A stretch of DNA of 64,000 bases from Halomonas sp. JB37 (GCF_002332255.1 NZ_NRGW01000001.1:868001-932000), one strand, 5' to 3'. Positions 25,889 to 36,029 are shown, numbered from the stretch's first letter. The notes: a model not told the origin generated them from the sequence alone. Numbers and translations: made by a program.

Positions 25889-25909
25889 GTGGCGCCCGCT
25901 GGGCGCCAC
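25889..25909 (+). promoter_or_regulatory. strong hairpin between dctP and dctQ
   Basis: GTGGCGCCC-GCT-GGGCGCCAC gives a perfect 9-bp GC-rich stem with a 3-base loop, ten bases after the dctP stop, with no T-run. Such hairpins protect the upstream mRNA from 3' exonucleases or attenuate transcription, giving more binding protein than membrane subunits. Confidence 0.65.
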
Positions 25910-25940
25910 TTTCCCACAACCTGACGGGGTGAGGTGACTC

Positions 25941-26504
25941 ATGGTGTCTTGGCTTTTGCGTGTCGAACATGTCTTGACTCGTCTGGCACTAACGATCGCT
26001 ATTGTGATGTTGATCATATCGGTGTCGCTGAGTTTCTATCAGGTGCTCACTCGGTTTATCTTTAATGCACCTTCCACGTGGTCGGAAACGCTATCACGGG
26101 CATCGATGATCTGGTGTGTCTTTATGGCAGCGGCGGCTACGTTTCGTGGCGGTTTTATGATGGCGGTGGAGGTGATCTATAAGTTAGTACCCAAGCGCAC
26201 CCTGCTGGCGCTGGAGTGGCTCATTGGGCTGTGTTGTTTGTTGGTGCTGGCCGTCTTGGTTTATTACGGCATTCAAATGACCCAGAGAGTCAGCCGCCAG
26301 ACGCTGTCGGCGCTTGAGGTCTCAATGGCGTGGGCATACGCGGCGATTCCCGTGGGCAGCGCGTTTGCGATGTTGGCCGTGCTGGCAAGGTTGCTTGCGC
26401 AAAGCTGTGGTCTTGAAGCGCTGGGGCCGATGCATGACGAAGCTATTGAGCAAGATGCGATCCAGCAAAACTTAGGGTCGACCCAGAGAGAGCCACGCCC
26501 ATGA
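25941..26504 (+). CDS. TRAP transporter small permease (DctQ family), operon 2
   Basis: 187 residues with four helices and the DctQ landmark FIFNAPSTWSETLSRASMIW. It overlaps dctM by four bases, so the two membrane subunits are translationally coupled. Confidence 0.92.
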   Translation: MVSWLLRVEHVLTRLALTIAIVMLIISVSLSFYQVLTRFIFNAPSTWSETLSRASMIWCVFMAAAATFRGGFMMAVEVIYKLVPKRTLLALEWLIGLCCLLVLAVLVYYGIQMTQRVSRQTLSALEVSMAWAYAAIPVGSAFAMLAVLARLLAQSCGLEALGPMHDEAIEQDAIQQNLGSTQREPRP

Positions 26505-27775
26505 ACTTAGCTATCGGTCTTTCTCTGCTAATTTTATTCGCCACCGGCGTGCCGATCGCGATTTCGATCTTGCTAGCATCGATCATCGGTATCGAGTTTT
26601 TCTCACGGCTGCCGCTGGTCATGGTTCCGCAGCAGCTGTTTGTGGGGCTTGATAACTTCCCACTAATGGCGATTCCCTTCTTCATTCTAGCCGGAAATCT
26701 GATGGCGGCTGGCGGCATCTCTAGTCGCCTTGTCGACCTGGCAAAATCTATCGTCGGTGGCGTTCAAGGCGGCTTGGCGATGACGTGTGTGCTGACCTGC
26801 ATGATGTTTGCTGCCGTGTCAGGTTCAAGCGTGGCAACGACCTTTGCTATCGGTGCGATCCTGATTCCGGCAATGGTCAAGCATGGCTACCCGAAGCCGC
26901 TCGCCGCTTCTATTCAGGCATCGTCTGCGGAGCTCGGGGTGCTGATTCCTCCTTCTATTCCGCTCATTTTGTTCGGGGTGAGTACCGATACCTCCATTGG
27001 CCAACTGTTCATTGCCGGTATTGGTCCAGGGATTCTGATCGGCAGTGCGCTGCTGCTCTTTCTGTATATCTTCTGCAAGCTAAGTGGTTTTGGCCTTGAG
27101 GATAGCAAAGGCCGTACTCGTTTCGTGACGGCTTTCCAGCGGGCGTGGGCAGCAATGCTCATGCCCATCGTGGTGATTGGCGGTATCTACGGCGGTGTTT
27201 TCACCCCGACGGAAGCTTCGGCCGTAGCGGTGTTCTATGCCTTAGTCGTCGGCGCTTGCTACCGCGAGCTTAAGCTTGCGGAGCTAATGCCGGTGATGCG
27301 CCAAAGCGTTATCTCAACGGCCGCTGTAATGCTGATTATTGCCGCGGCGGCGCTGTTCAGCTTTCTTATTAGCCGTTCTGGGCTGCCGGTTCACGTTGCC
27401 GCCTGGGTAACGGCCGTGTTCGATAGCCCCTGGGCATTTTTGTTGGCGGTCAATGCGCTGCTGCTCGTTGTCGGCATGTTCATCGAAACCGGCGCTGCCA
27501 TTTTGGTGCTGGCGCCCATTCTTACTCCGATTGCAATGCAGTTCGGCATCCATCCCGTTCACTTTGGCCTTGTGATGGTGGTGAACCTGGCGCTGGGTAT
27601 GATTACGCCACCGCTGGGTGTGAATCTCTTTGCCGCCTGTGCTGTCGCCAAAATATCGATTGATCAAATGCTGCCCTGGTTGGTTCAGTTTGTGCTGGTG
27701 GTGCTGGTTTGCCTCATGATGATTACCTATATGCCATGGATTTCGATGGGGTTAGTCAATCTTTTTTACGGTTAG
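26501..27775 (+). CDS. TRAP transporter large permease (DctM family), operon 2
   Basis: 424 residues and about twelve helices; landmarks FAAVSGSSVATTFAIGAILIP and ITPPLGVNLFAAC. It is the same length as its operon-1 counterpart. Sodium-coupled transport of the ligand presented by the upstream binding protein. Confidence 0.94.
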   Translation: MNLAIGLSLLILFATGVPIAISILLASIIGIEFFSRLPLVMVPQQLFVGLDNFPLMAIPFFILAGNLMAAGGISSRLVDLAKSIVGGVQGGLAMTCVLTCMMFAAVSGSSVATTFAIGAILIPAMVKHGYPKPLAASIQASSAELGVLIPPSIPLILFGVSTDTSIGQLFIAGIGPGILIGSALLLFLYIFCKLSGFGLEDSKGRTRFVTAFQRAWAAMLMPIVVIGGIYGGVFTPTEASAVAVFYALVVGACYRELKLAELMPVMRQSVISTAAVMLIIAAAALFSFLISRSGLPVHVAAWVTAVFDSPWAFLLAVNALLLVVGMFIETGAAILVLAPILTPIAMQFGIHPVHFGLVMVVNLALGMITPPLGVNLFAACAVAKISIDQMLPWLVQFVLVVLVCLMMITYMPWISMGLVNLFYG

Positions 27776-27824
27776 ATACACGGCTTTTAAATCCTTACAT
27801 ATAGCCACAATAAAGGAGTGAACT

Positions 27825-29282
27825 ATGTCCCATGCGTTGGCCTTGCCACCTCAGCAGGCACTAATTGGCGGGCAGTGGATAGATACCGCTACGACGATTC
27901 AGGTCGAAGCACCCGCCTCCGGTGAGCCGTTGGCGCGTATTGCTCGCAGCCAAGCTGCAGAGGTGAATGCCGCAGTGCAGGCAGCCCAAAACGCTTTTGT
28001 TGGCCAACTAGGCGAGTGGTCTAGCTGGTCTGCGCGCCTGCGCAGCGAATGGCTGCTGAGCTTTGCCGGGGTGATTGAAGCTCATCACGAGCAGCTGGCG
28101 CAGCTTGAGTGTGCCGACACGGGTAAACCCATGACTCAGGCGAAGGGTGATATTGCCGCCTGCGCGCGCTACTTCCGCTTTTACGGCGGTGCGGCGGATA
28201 AGCTACACGGTGAAACCATTCCCTTTGAAAATGACTTTGCCGTCATGACGCTGCGTGAACCTTACGGCGTCTGTGCACAGATTATTCCCTGGAATTACCC
28301 CGCACAAATTTTTGGACGCTGCGTGGCGGCAGCGTTGGCAGCCGGCAATACCATCGTCCTTAAGCCAGCAGAAGATGCCTGTTTGAGCGTGCTGCGCCTT
28401 GCTGAGCTGGCGACCAATCATGGCTTACCTGCCGGTGCGCTTAACGTAGTACCTGGGCTGGGCTCTGAGGCTGGCGCTGTGCTTGCATCACATGCTGATA
28501 TTCATCACCTGTCATTTACCGGCTCGCCAGAAACCGGTACGCAGGTTGCCCAGGCAGCCGCCCAGCACCATGTGCCGGTGACCCTAGAACTCGGTGGGAA
28601 ATCACCTCAGCTAGTGTTTGCTGATGCTGATCTTGAGGCAGCGTTGCCAGCGGTGGTGCGCGGGATTATCCAAAATGCGGGCCAGACTTGCTCGGCCGGC
28701 AGCCGGTTGTTAGTACAGCGCGATATTGCCGATAGCGTTGTCGCTACGCTGTCTGAGCTCTTTGCGGCACTGCGTTGCGATGTGGGTGAAGCCGATGCCG
28801 ACTGCGGGCCGCTAATCAATGCGCGCCAGAAATCCAAGCTAGAAGAGCGTTTGGCAGCGGCTGAAGCCGACGGTATTCGGGTGGCCGCCAAAGGCCAGCT
28901 GGCTGCCGGCGCACCGGCTGACGGGCACTTTGTACTTCCGCAACTGCTAACCAATATTCCCGACGGGCACGAAGTACTGCGCGAAGAGCTATTTGGCCCC
29001 GTGCTGGTCGTCCAAATTTTTGAGGATGAAGCGCAAGCGTTGGCCTTGGCAAATGCGACTGATTTTGGCCTGTGTGCGGGTGTTTGGACGCGTGATGGGG
29101 GGCGTCAGCTGCGCTTGGCCAAAGGTATTCGCAGTGGCCAGGTCTTTATTAATAATTACGGCGCAGCGGGGGGCGTAGAACTTCCTTTTGGCGGTATTGG
29201 CCGCTCGGGGCATGGTCGTGAGAAAGGCTTTGAGGGGCTGCGTAGTTACACGCGTATTAAAACCATTGCGATTAAACATTAA
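27825..29282 (+). CDS. NAD(P)-dependent aldehyde dehydrogenase
   Basis: 485 residues, betaine-aldehyde-dehydrogenase-like. The catalytic cysteine is C289 in GQTCSAGSRLLVQ and the general-base glutamate is in TLELGGKSPQLVF (about 254). It follows the TRAP genes by 49 bp with AAAGGAG upstream. In this cluster it may oxidise an aldehyde derived from the imported acid sugar (glycolaldehyde or a semialdehyde). The substrate cannot be told from sequence. Confidence 0.9.
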   Translation: MSHALALPPQQALIGGQWIDTATTIQVEAPASGEPLARIARSQAAEVNAAVQAAQNAFVGQLGEWSSWSARLRSEWLLSFAGVIEAHHEQLAQLECADTGKPMTQAKGDIAACARYFRFYGGAADKLHGETIPFENDFAVMTLREPYGVCAQIIPWNYPAQIFGRCVAAALAAGNTIVLKPAEDACLSVLRLAELATNHGLPAGALNVVPGLGSEAGAVLASHADIHHLSFTGSPETGTQVAQAAAQHHVPVTLELGGKSPQLVFADADLEAALPAVVRGIIQNAGQTCSAGSRLLVQRDIADSVVATLSELFAALRCDVGEADADCGPLINARQKSKLEERLAAAEADGIRVAAKGQLAAGAPADGHFVLPQLLTNIPDGHEVLREELFGPVLVVQIFEDEAQALALANATDFGLCAGVWTRDGGRQLRLAKGIRSGQVFINNYGAAGGVELPFGGIGRSGHGREKGFEGLRSYTRIKTIAIKH

Positions 29283-29310
29283 CAGGCGCTTTCTCTTAAA
29301 GGAGACTCCA

Positions 29311-30183
29311 ATGACAGCAAAACGCCAGGTAGGCATCGTCGGCGTGGGCCTGATGGGCCACGGCATTGCCAGCAGCCTGCAGCGCGCAGGCCATTTTGTC
29401 AGTTTTCTAGAGCACCCGGGCAATCAGCCCGTTGACGATTTGTTAGCCGCCGGCGCCCACGCACAGCCTTCAGGACGCGAACTAGCGCAGAGCGTTGATG
29501 TAGTGATTTTGTGCGTGACGGGATCGCCCCAGGTGGAGGCCGTGCTCTTTGAATCTAACGGTGTGCTGGAAGGCTTGAAGCCCGGCAGCATTGTGATGGA
29601 CTGCTCCACGGCGCTGCCTAGCTCAACGGAAAAAGTTGCTGCCCGAGTTGCTGAGGCAGGCGGCCGCTTTATGGATGCAGCCATGACGCGCACGCCAAAA
29701 GAAGCGGCCGAAGGACGGCTCAATCTCATCGTGGGCGCACCAAAGGCGCTGTTTGATGAAACTTTGCCGCTGCTAGAGGGATTTGCGGAAAACATCGCCC
29801 ATGCGGGCGACGTTGGCGCGGGTCATACCCTGAAGTTACTGCATAACTTTGTATCGTTGGGCTTTTCGGCGGTATTGGCGGAGGCCACCGCTGCCTCCCG
29901 CAAAGCGGGGATCCGCGATAGCGCATTGCTTGAAGTGCTAGGGGCCGGCGGCGGCGGTGGGGTCGTGTTAGAACGGCTGCGTCCTTATATTGCCGAGAAC
30001 GATCCATCGGGCTTTAGGTTCTCCGTCGCCAATGCCAGTAAAGACCTGGGCTATTACCACACGATGACCGATGATCTTGGCGTTGAAGGAGGCGTTGCCG
30101 CTGCTGTTCACAGCCTTTACACCTCCGTTGAGGATCAGAGCCTTTCCATTCCCGAGCTCATTGGCGTTTTGGCGAAACGTTAA
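29311..30183 (+). CDS. beta-hydroxyacid dehydrogenase (tartronate-semialdehyde reductase / 3-hydroxyisobutyrate dehydrogenase family)
   Basis: 290 residues from ATG at 29311 (AAAGGAGA upstream; the frame to 29188 overlaps the previous gene). The nucleotide motif is VGIVGVGLMGHGIAS; FMDAAMTRTPKEAAEG is the substrate loop and GHTLKLLHNFV holds the catalytic lysine. It is the second protein of this family in the operon. The loop has MTRTP instead of the usual P-x-SGG, so it may use a different substrate from the ltnD-like enzyme. Confidence 0.87.
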   Translation: MTAKRQVGIVGVGLMGHGIASSLQRAGHFVSFLEHPGNQPVDDLLAAGAHAQPSGRELAQSVDVVILCVTGSPQVEAVLFESNGVLEGLKPGSIVMDCSTALPSSTEKVAARVAEAGGRFMDAAMTRTPKEAAEGRLNLIVGAPKALFDETLPLLEGFAENIAHAGDVGAGHTLKLLHNFVSLGFSAVLAEATAASRKAGIRDSALLEVLGAGGGGGVVLERLRPYIAENDPSGFRFSVANASKDLGYYHTMTDDLGVEGGVAAAVHSLYTSVEDQSLSIPELIGVLAKR

Positions 30184-30197
30184 CGGCAAGTCGTCAG

Positions 30198-30959
30198 TTA
30201 GAAAATGGCGCGAACGGCTAGATAAAGCACCGACGGCGCGAGCAATGCGCCAAGCCCGGTGTAAAACGTTGCCGTCATCGCGCCATAAGGAACAAGCTTA
30301 GGGTCGGTTGCCGCAAGCCCTGCCGCAACGCCGCTGGTCGTGCCCATTAGGCCGCCGAAGATCATGGCCGAGCGTGGGTTATCCAAACCAATATGACGTG
30401 CCAGCATGGGCGTCATAATCATGACCAATATGGATTTGAACAGACCGGCGGCAATGGAGAGCGCAATAATTTCAGAAGAGGCGCCAATGGCGGCACCGGC
30501 AATCGGGCCGACGATATACGTGGCGGTACCTGCACCAATGGTGGTTAAGGTGACCGGGTCGCGGTAGCCGAATGCGTAGGCAACCGCAACACCTGCAACG
30601 AACGACACTATCACGCCTAGAAATAAGGCCACCACGCCGCTCATGCCCGCTTCGCGGATCTCCTGAAAACGAACGCCGTACGCCGTGGCGATGATGGCTA
30701 GGTCGCGCAGCATGCCGCCGCCCATCAGCCCTAGCCCAGCAAACAGGCTGATATCGGCAAGTCCTTTCGTACCGCCGGTCGCGACTCCCCCCACGTAGGC
30801 CAGTATCAAACCGACCATGATAGCGATGGCCGACCCATGAACGCGGCCACGGGTTAGCTTATCGCTGACAATATAAGACAGGTACATGGCCCCGCCGACC
30901 AGTGCGAAGGCGGCAATCAGGTGCTGTTTTTCCAGCTGGGTAAGCAGTGATTCAAGCAT
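30198..30959 (-). CDS. madM: malonate transporter subunit MadM
   Basis: 253 residues, about eight or more hydrophobic segments, with the MadM landmarks LTRGRVHGSAIAIMVGLILAY and IGAGTATYIVGPIAGAAIGAS. MadL and MadM together form a sodium-coupled malonate carrier. It lies 15 bp after madL and ends convergently with the acid-sugar operon. Confidence 0.92.
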   Translation of the reverse strand: MLESLLTQLEKQHLIAAFALVGGAMYLSYIVSDKLTRGRVHGSAIAIMVGLILAYVGGVATGGTKGLADISLFAGLGLMGGGMLRDLAIIATAYGVRFQEIREAGMSGVVALFLGVIVSFVAGVAVAYAFGYRDPVTLTTIGAGTATYIVGPIAGAAIGASSEIIALSIAAGLFKSILVMIMTPMLARHIGLDNPRSAMIFGGLMGTTSGVAAGLAATDPKLVPYGAMTATFYTGLGALLAPSVLYLAVRAIF

Positions 30960-30974
30960 AAATATGGCCTCTTT

Positions 30975-31415
30975 TTAGCGCGTAGGGCGTGAGTGGCTGC
31001 TCGCCACGGAGCGAGCGGATAGCGGATCCTGCGCGGTCGAAGGCGCTTCTGATGAAGGCTTTTTCTTGCTTGAACGACCAAAAAGAGGAATCAAGGCAAA
31101 GCTAGCGCCAACGGCAACAAGGCTTGCGAACAGTGCAATCAGGCCGCCATCAATGGCTGCCGCGACGTTCTGGCTGGCCGCCATGGCGACCACAATGGGG
31201 ATATACATACCGTTCCAAAACGTAATGCCACTCTCGGTGCTGGCCGGCAGTTTCTTCTTGTCACTAAGGTAGCCGCCGATAAAAATGAGCAGCAGCATCG
31301 CAATACCTACGCCACCGACATTAGAGTCGATATCCAGCAGCATGCCGAGCACATCTCCGGCCCATAGGCCAACCAACATACACCCTGCGAGGAGGGCAAC
31401 TCCGTAGATCACCAT
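30975..31415 (-). CDS. madL: malonate transporter subunit MadL
   Basis: 146 residues, four hydrophobic segments and a polar C-terminal tail. VIYGVALLAGCMLVG, LDIDSNVGGVGIAMLLLIF and SGITFWNGMYIPIVVAMAASQNV are characteristic of MadL. It pairs with madM and follows matB by 123 bp. Confidence 0.92.
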   Translation of the reverse strand: MVIYGVALLAGCMLVGLWAGDVLGMLLDIDSNVGGVGIAMLLLIFIGGYLSDKKKLPASTESGITFWNGMYIPIVVAMAASQNVAAAIDGGLIALFASLVAVGASFALIPLFGRSSKKKPSSEAPSTAQDPLSARSVASSHSRPTR

Positions 31416-31538
31416 AGTTAACTTCCTGTTTTATGTTTATTTTGAGTGGCGTTGCATAGGCTTTTGCTACATAGGTTTTAGCCGCAGGGGTTATCTCCCG
31501 GTTTCCCTCTGCGGCGTAGGAAAGTATTTAGGATAGTA

Positions 31539-33080
31539 TTAAGCGTTGGCAGCGGTCTGTTTTGATGCAAAGGTATCGGCGAAAGTATCGCGCAGCTGGT
31601 TTTTTTGTACCTTGCCCATCACATTGCGAGGCAGGGCGGGCGCAAAGAAGACCTGCTTAGGCTGTTTATAACGCGCCAACTGATCGCTCAGGGCCGCCAG
31701 TATGCTTGCTTCGCTGACCTCGCCTTGCGCTTCGCGAACTACAACGGCGATAACGCCTTCACCCAGGTCTGCATGCGGTACACCGACCACCGCCGACTCT
31801 GAAACACCTGAGAGATCGTCGATCAAGAGCTCGATTTCTTTCGGGTAGACGTTGTAACCGCCTGAGATAACTAAGTCTTTGTCCCGGCCAACGATGTTCA
31901 GATAACCGTGCTCGTCGATGCAGCCCAAATCGCCGGTAATGAAGAAGCCGTCGTCACGAAACTCAGCCTGGGTCTTCTCAGGCATACGCCAGTAGCCCTG
32001 AAAAACATTGGGGCCGCGTAGTTCGACCATGCCCGTTTCCCCTTGAGGGAGTGAGGCACCGCTTTCACGGTCAGCAATACGTATTTCCACGCCCGATAGC
32101 GGCATGCCTACTGTGCCTGGGCGGCGTTTGCCCTGGTAAGGGTTGGACGTGTTCATATTGGTTTCTGTCATGCCGTATCGCTCAAGAATGGCATGACCGG
32201 TGCGTTGCTCGAAGGCTTCGTGAGTTTCCGCCAGTAAAGGCGCCGAGCCTGAGATGAACAAACGCATGTTGCTGACCACTTCACGGCTGAGACGTGGCGA
32301 TTGCAGCAGCCGGCTATAGAACGTCGGCACGCCCATTAACACGGTGGCGCGTGGCATTAAGTCAATCAGTTGATCGACATCCAGCTTGGGCAGGAATGTC
32401 ATGGAAGCGCCGTTAAGCAGGGTGATATTGCAGGCGACGAACAGGCCGTGGGTATGGAAAATGGGCAGGGCGTGGATAAGATGGTCGTGCTCGCTATACT
32501 GCCAGGCTTGGGTCAAGGCCTGGCTGTTGGATGCCAAGTTGGTGTGGCTGAGCATCGCACCCTTAGAGCGGCCGGTCGTGCCTGACGTATAAAGGATAGC
32601 CGCAAGATCATCGCCAGCCACCTCACAAACCTCCTGCGTTTGTGTTGCTGTTGCCACCTTCTCCATGAAGCTGCCGTCAGCATGCGTTCCCAGGCTTTCA
32701 ATGTGCGTGACGCCGCACTGCTCGGCGGTCACACGAATTGTATCGTGATCCTGTGGGCGGCAGATAAAGACATGGGGCTCAGCGTCGCTGAGAAAATAGT
32801 GAATTTCGTTATCGGTATAGGCGGTATTGAGCGGAAGGTAAACAGCACCAACTTGCAGGCATGCTAAATAAAACATGACGATTTCAGGGCTTTTGTCGAC
32901 CTGTATCGCAATCCGGTCGCCGGGCGTAATGCCTAAGGAAATCAGTACGCTTGCCATGCGGCGGCTGGAGGCAAGCACATCAGCGTAACGGTAGTCAGTG
33001 CTTTCCTGGGTATGCATGAGCACTTTGTCGGGCTGGCGCTCGAAATGGGGGTAAAACTGTAAATAAAGGTTGTCGCTCAT
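31539..33080 (-). CDS. matB: malonyl-CoA synthetase
   Basis: 513 residues, acyl-adenylate-forming enzyme. ATP-binding motif YTSGTTGRSKGAMLSH (about 166-181), GYNVYPKEIE and C-terminal LPRNVMGKVQKNQLR with the catalytic lysine. It converts malonate, ATP and CoA to malonyl-CoA. RBS AAGGAG precedes the start, 27 bp after the decarboxylase gene. Confidence 0.92.
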   Translation of the reverse strand: MSDNLYLQFYPHFERQPDKVLMHTQESTDYRYADVLASSRRMASVLISLGITPGDRIAIQVDKSPEIVMFYLACLQVGAVYLPLNTAYTDNEIHYFLSDAEPHVFICRPQDHDTIRVTAEQCGVTHIESLGTHADGSFMEKVATATQTQEVCEVAGDDLAAILYTSGTTGRSKGAMLSHTNLASNSQALTQAWQYSEHDHLIHALPIFHTHGLFVACNITLLNGASMTFLPKLDVDQLIDLMPRATVLMGVPTFYSRLLQSPRLSREVVSNMRLFISGSAPLLAETHEAFEQRTGHAILERYGMTETNMNTSNPYQGKRRPGTVGMPLSGVEIRIADRESGASLPQGETGMVELRGPNVFQGYWRMPEKTQAEFRDDGFFITGDLGCIDEHGYLNIVGRDKDLVISGGYNVYPKEIELLIDDLSGVSESAVVGVPHADLGEGVIAVVVREAQGEVSEASILAALSDQLARYKQPKQVFFAPALPRNVMGKVQKNQLRDTFADTFASKQTAANA

Positions 33081-33107
33081 GGGGACTCCTTCTTGTTGTC
33101 GTTACGC

Positions 33108-34421
33108 TCAGGCGCTGGGCTCTAAGCTCAATGGTTGTTTGGCTTGGCTGGCCAAGCGCCGAATGTCGCTAGTACATACCACGCTGTAGTCGCGGCTGAA
33201 GGTCTCGTGATTATGTTCGATACGGTCTAATTGATAGAGATAGTTGACCATCAGGCCCTTCGATTGCTGCAAGCCTTTTGCGGACATATCTGCTTGAAAA
33301 TTAATACGATGTAAGCTTGCGCCATTGCCAAGGTGGAAACGTGCAACGGGATCTAGCGGCTGACCACTGCGATGTTTGGCGTTAACTAAATACGTGGCGG
33401 CAAGGCGCGACAATTCTTTCTGAGTGCCGCTATCGGGCGTAGGTTCCTCGCCAGACTGCGGGCTTTCCAGCTGCTGATCCAACCAGGCTGAGAAGCCAGG
33501 AATTGGCGACAGCGTGACAAAGTTCTTTAATTGAGGCAGTTGCCGGCTGAGTTCTTGGACCACCTGCTTAATCAGGAAGTTGCCGAAAGAGACGCCTTTA
33601 AGGCCCGCTTGGCAGTTGCTGATGCTGTAAAAAACCGCTGTATCCACCTCGTCTAGCGGCACCTCCTCGCCGTGTTCGAGTATTTTTTGCACGTTGCCAG
33701 GAATGCCGCGGCACAGTGCTACTTCAACGAATATCAGCGGCTCATCGCCGGTAGCGGGGTGGAAAAAGGCGTAGCAGTGGCGGTCTTCGGGGTCTAAGCG
33801 GCGGCGCAGGTCATGCCAGTCACCAATCTCATGCACGGCCTCGTACCGAATCAGCTTCTCCAGAACGGCTGCCGGTGTATTCCAATCGATACTTTCTAGT
33901 ACTAAGAAGCCACGGTTAAACCAAGACGCAAATAGATGAGCAAAGTCTGCGTCTAAGGCTGAAAGCTCAGGGTTCTGCTTGAGTCGTTTAAGCAAGTCCG
34001 CACGCATGTGAACCAGCTCAAAGGTGCCGCCAGGACATAGGTTCAGGCGTCGTAGTAAATCCTGCCGGCGTGGCTCGCAGGCATTAAAGAGGCGCTCCAG
34101 CGCAGCGTTATCTTGATGCTCGCAATAAAGCTGGTAAGCGGCATGAATAGGAGCAGGATCAGCTGAATAATCGTCGGCTAGCAGCGTGAAAAAGGCCAGC
34201 TTCTCCTCATCGTTTAAGCGTCGATAGTGCTCCAATGCCCGCTGGGCGGTCAGAATTTGCGAGGCCTCACCGCCGCGATGCATCAGCGTATCGCAAGCTG
34301 ATATCAGGTTTTGCAAAGAACTGGCGCCCTTGTCCAGCGTGCCGAACAGACTGCTTCGGCCTCGGGTGCGCATGCTAATGTTGGAAAGCAGGTCCTGTAA
34401 AAACGACATGTTCATATTCAT
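33108..34421 (-). CDS. matA: malonyl-CoA decarboxylase
   Basis: 437 residues. Family stretches include HEIGDWHDLRRRLDPEDRHC, FVEVALCRGIPGNV, FYSISNCQAGLKGVSFGNFLI and HLGNGASLHRINFQAD. It converts malonyl-CoA to acetyl-CoA plus CO2. GAGG seven bases upstream supports ATG at 34421. First gene of the malonate operon (decarboxylase - matB - madL - madM), which lets the cell import and use malonate as a carbon source. Confidence 0.93.
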   Translation of the reverse strand: MNMNMSFLQDLLSNISMRTRGRSSLFGTLDKGASSLQNLISACDTLMHRGGEASQILTAQRALEHYRRLNDEEKLAFFTLLADDYSADPAPIHAAYQLYCEHQDNAALERLFNACEPRRQDLLRRLNLCPGGTFELVHMRADLLKRLKQNPELSALDADFAHLFASWFNRGFLVLESIDWNTPAAVLEKLIRYEAVHEIGDWHDLRRRLDPEDRHCYAFFHPATGDEPLIFVEVALCRGIPGNVQKILEHGEEVPLDEVDTAVFYSISNCQAGLKGVSFGNFLIKQVVQELSRQLPQLKNFVTLSPIPGFSAWLDQQLESPQSGEEPTPDSGTQKELSRLAATYLVNAKHRSGQPLDPVARFHLGNGASLHRINFQADMSAKGLQQSKGLMVNYLYQLDRIEHNHETFSRDYSVVCTSDIRRLASQAKQPLSLEPSA

Positions 34422-34459
34422 GCGCCAACCTCGACATTAAAAACGGTGATTCCAATAAA

Positions 34460-34481
34460 ATGATTAATAAATTTATCATTC
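34460..34481. promoter_or_regulatory. AT-rich palindrome upstream of malonyl-CoA decarboxylase
   Basis: AATGAT and ATCATT arms flank a 10-base AT-rich centre 39-60 bp before the gene. It is a candidate operator or promoter region for the malonate operon. No regulator gene is adjacent. Confidence 0.4.
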
Positions 34482-34576
34482 GCAATTGATATATATAACA
34501 GATAGCCTCTTGAAATATATTAGTCAAGGCGGACACCCCCGACCTTTGGCCAAGGCGCACGCATTCGGCCCATTTT

Positions 34577-34646
34577 TTAAGCGACTGGTTTTAAGTGACT
34601 GATTTTAAGTGACTGATTTTAAGTGACTAGCTTTAAGAGCTAGTTT
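34577..34646. repeat. 14-bp tandem repeat, about five units
   Basis: The unit TTAAGTGACTGATT occurs twice perfectly (34591-34604, 34605-34618), with diverged copies at 34577, 34619 and 34633. It lies in the 388-bp gap between the malonate operon and the downstream SDR gene, a region otherwise without a gene I can support. Confidence 0.85.
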
Positions 34647-34809
34647 TAGAGATTAACTAAATGGGACGCGCATGTTTGAAGATGACGGCGCTAGATGCAG
34701 GGAAGGGCGGGGCGAAAAGCGGGGCCAGAGAGACGCTAGGCGACCATGCCATGGCTTATCGTAAGCAATGACGTGGTCGCGTGGATAACGCTGCGGTAGC
34801 GAGGGCTAA

Positions 34810-35586
<777 letters not shown>

Positions 35587-35720
35587 TTACTTAACGCATT
35601 AAAAAGCGAAGGTGGCGATCTTTCACTGTATTTGTGTTGAGCCTTATGATGCTCTTTTGCCTGCGCTAGCATTTTAGCTGACAATGCCATGCTTATCCTT
35701 CTCAGCCTTGGGTATTATCA

Positions 35721-36029
35721 ATGCAAGCAAACGCGATGCAGGCAAACGGCTTTTTTGACGAAATAGGTGAAACCATCGGCGAAGCAATCCGCGTGGTGGT
35801 TGAGTTCCTACTAGGCATTTTCACTAACTTCTTTGGTGCCTTCGGCGATTTTATTGATGGCCTCACCCGGTCTCTAGGTATCAATGATTCGTTTTTCAGC
35901 ATTGCTGTGTTGATCGTCGGGCTATTGATCCTATGGGGTGGGCTGCGGGCATTTTTACGTGGCTCACTGATAGGCGGCATTGTGCGCACTTTACTGGGAT
36001 TATTTATCCTCTCGTGGTTGATGATGTAA
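35721..36029 (+). CDS. small membrane protein of unknown function
   Basis: 102 residues with an amphipathic N-terminal half and two hydrophobic helices near the C-terminus (about 60-75 and 85-102). The first nine residues contain a short duplication (MQANAMQAN) because the first 15 bases are repeated almost exactly, so initiation could be at 35721 or 35736. I do not recognise the family. Confidence 0.6.
   Translation: MQANAMQANGFFDEIGETIGEAIRVVVEFLLGIFTNFFGAFGDFIDGLTRSLGINDSFFSIAVLIVGLLILWGGLRAFLRGSLIGGIVRTLLGLFILSWLMM

Noticed and set aside
34577..34646. Possible CRISPR-like array
   Set aside because: Units are 14 bp and directly adjacent with no spacers; a simple tandem repeat.
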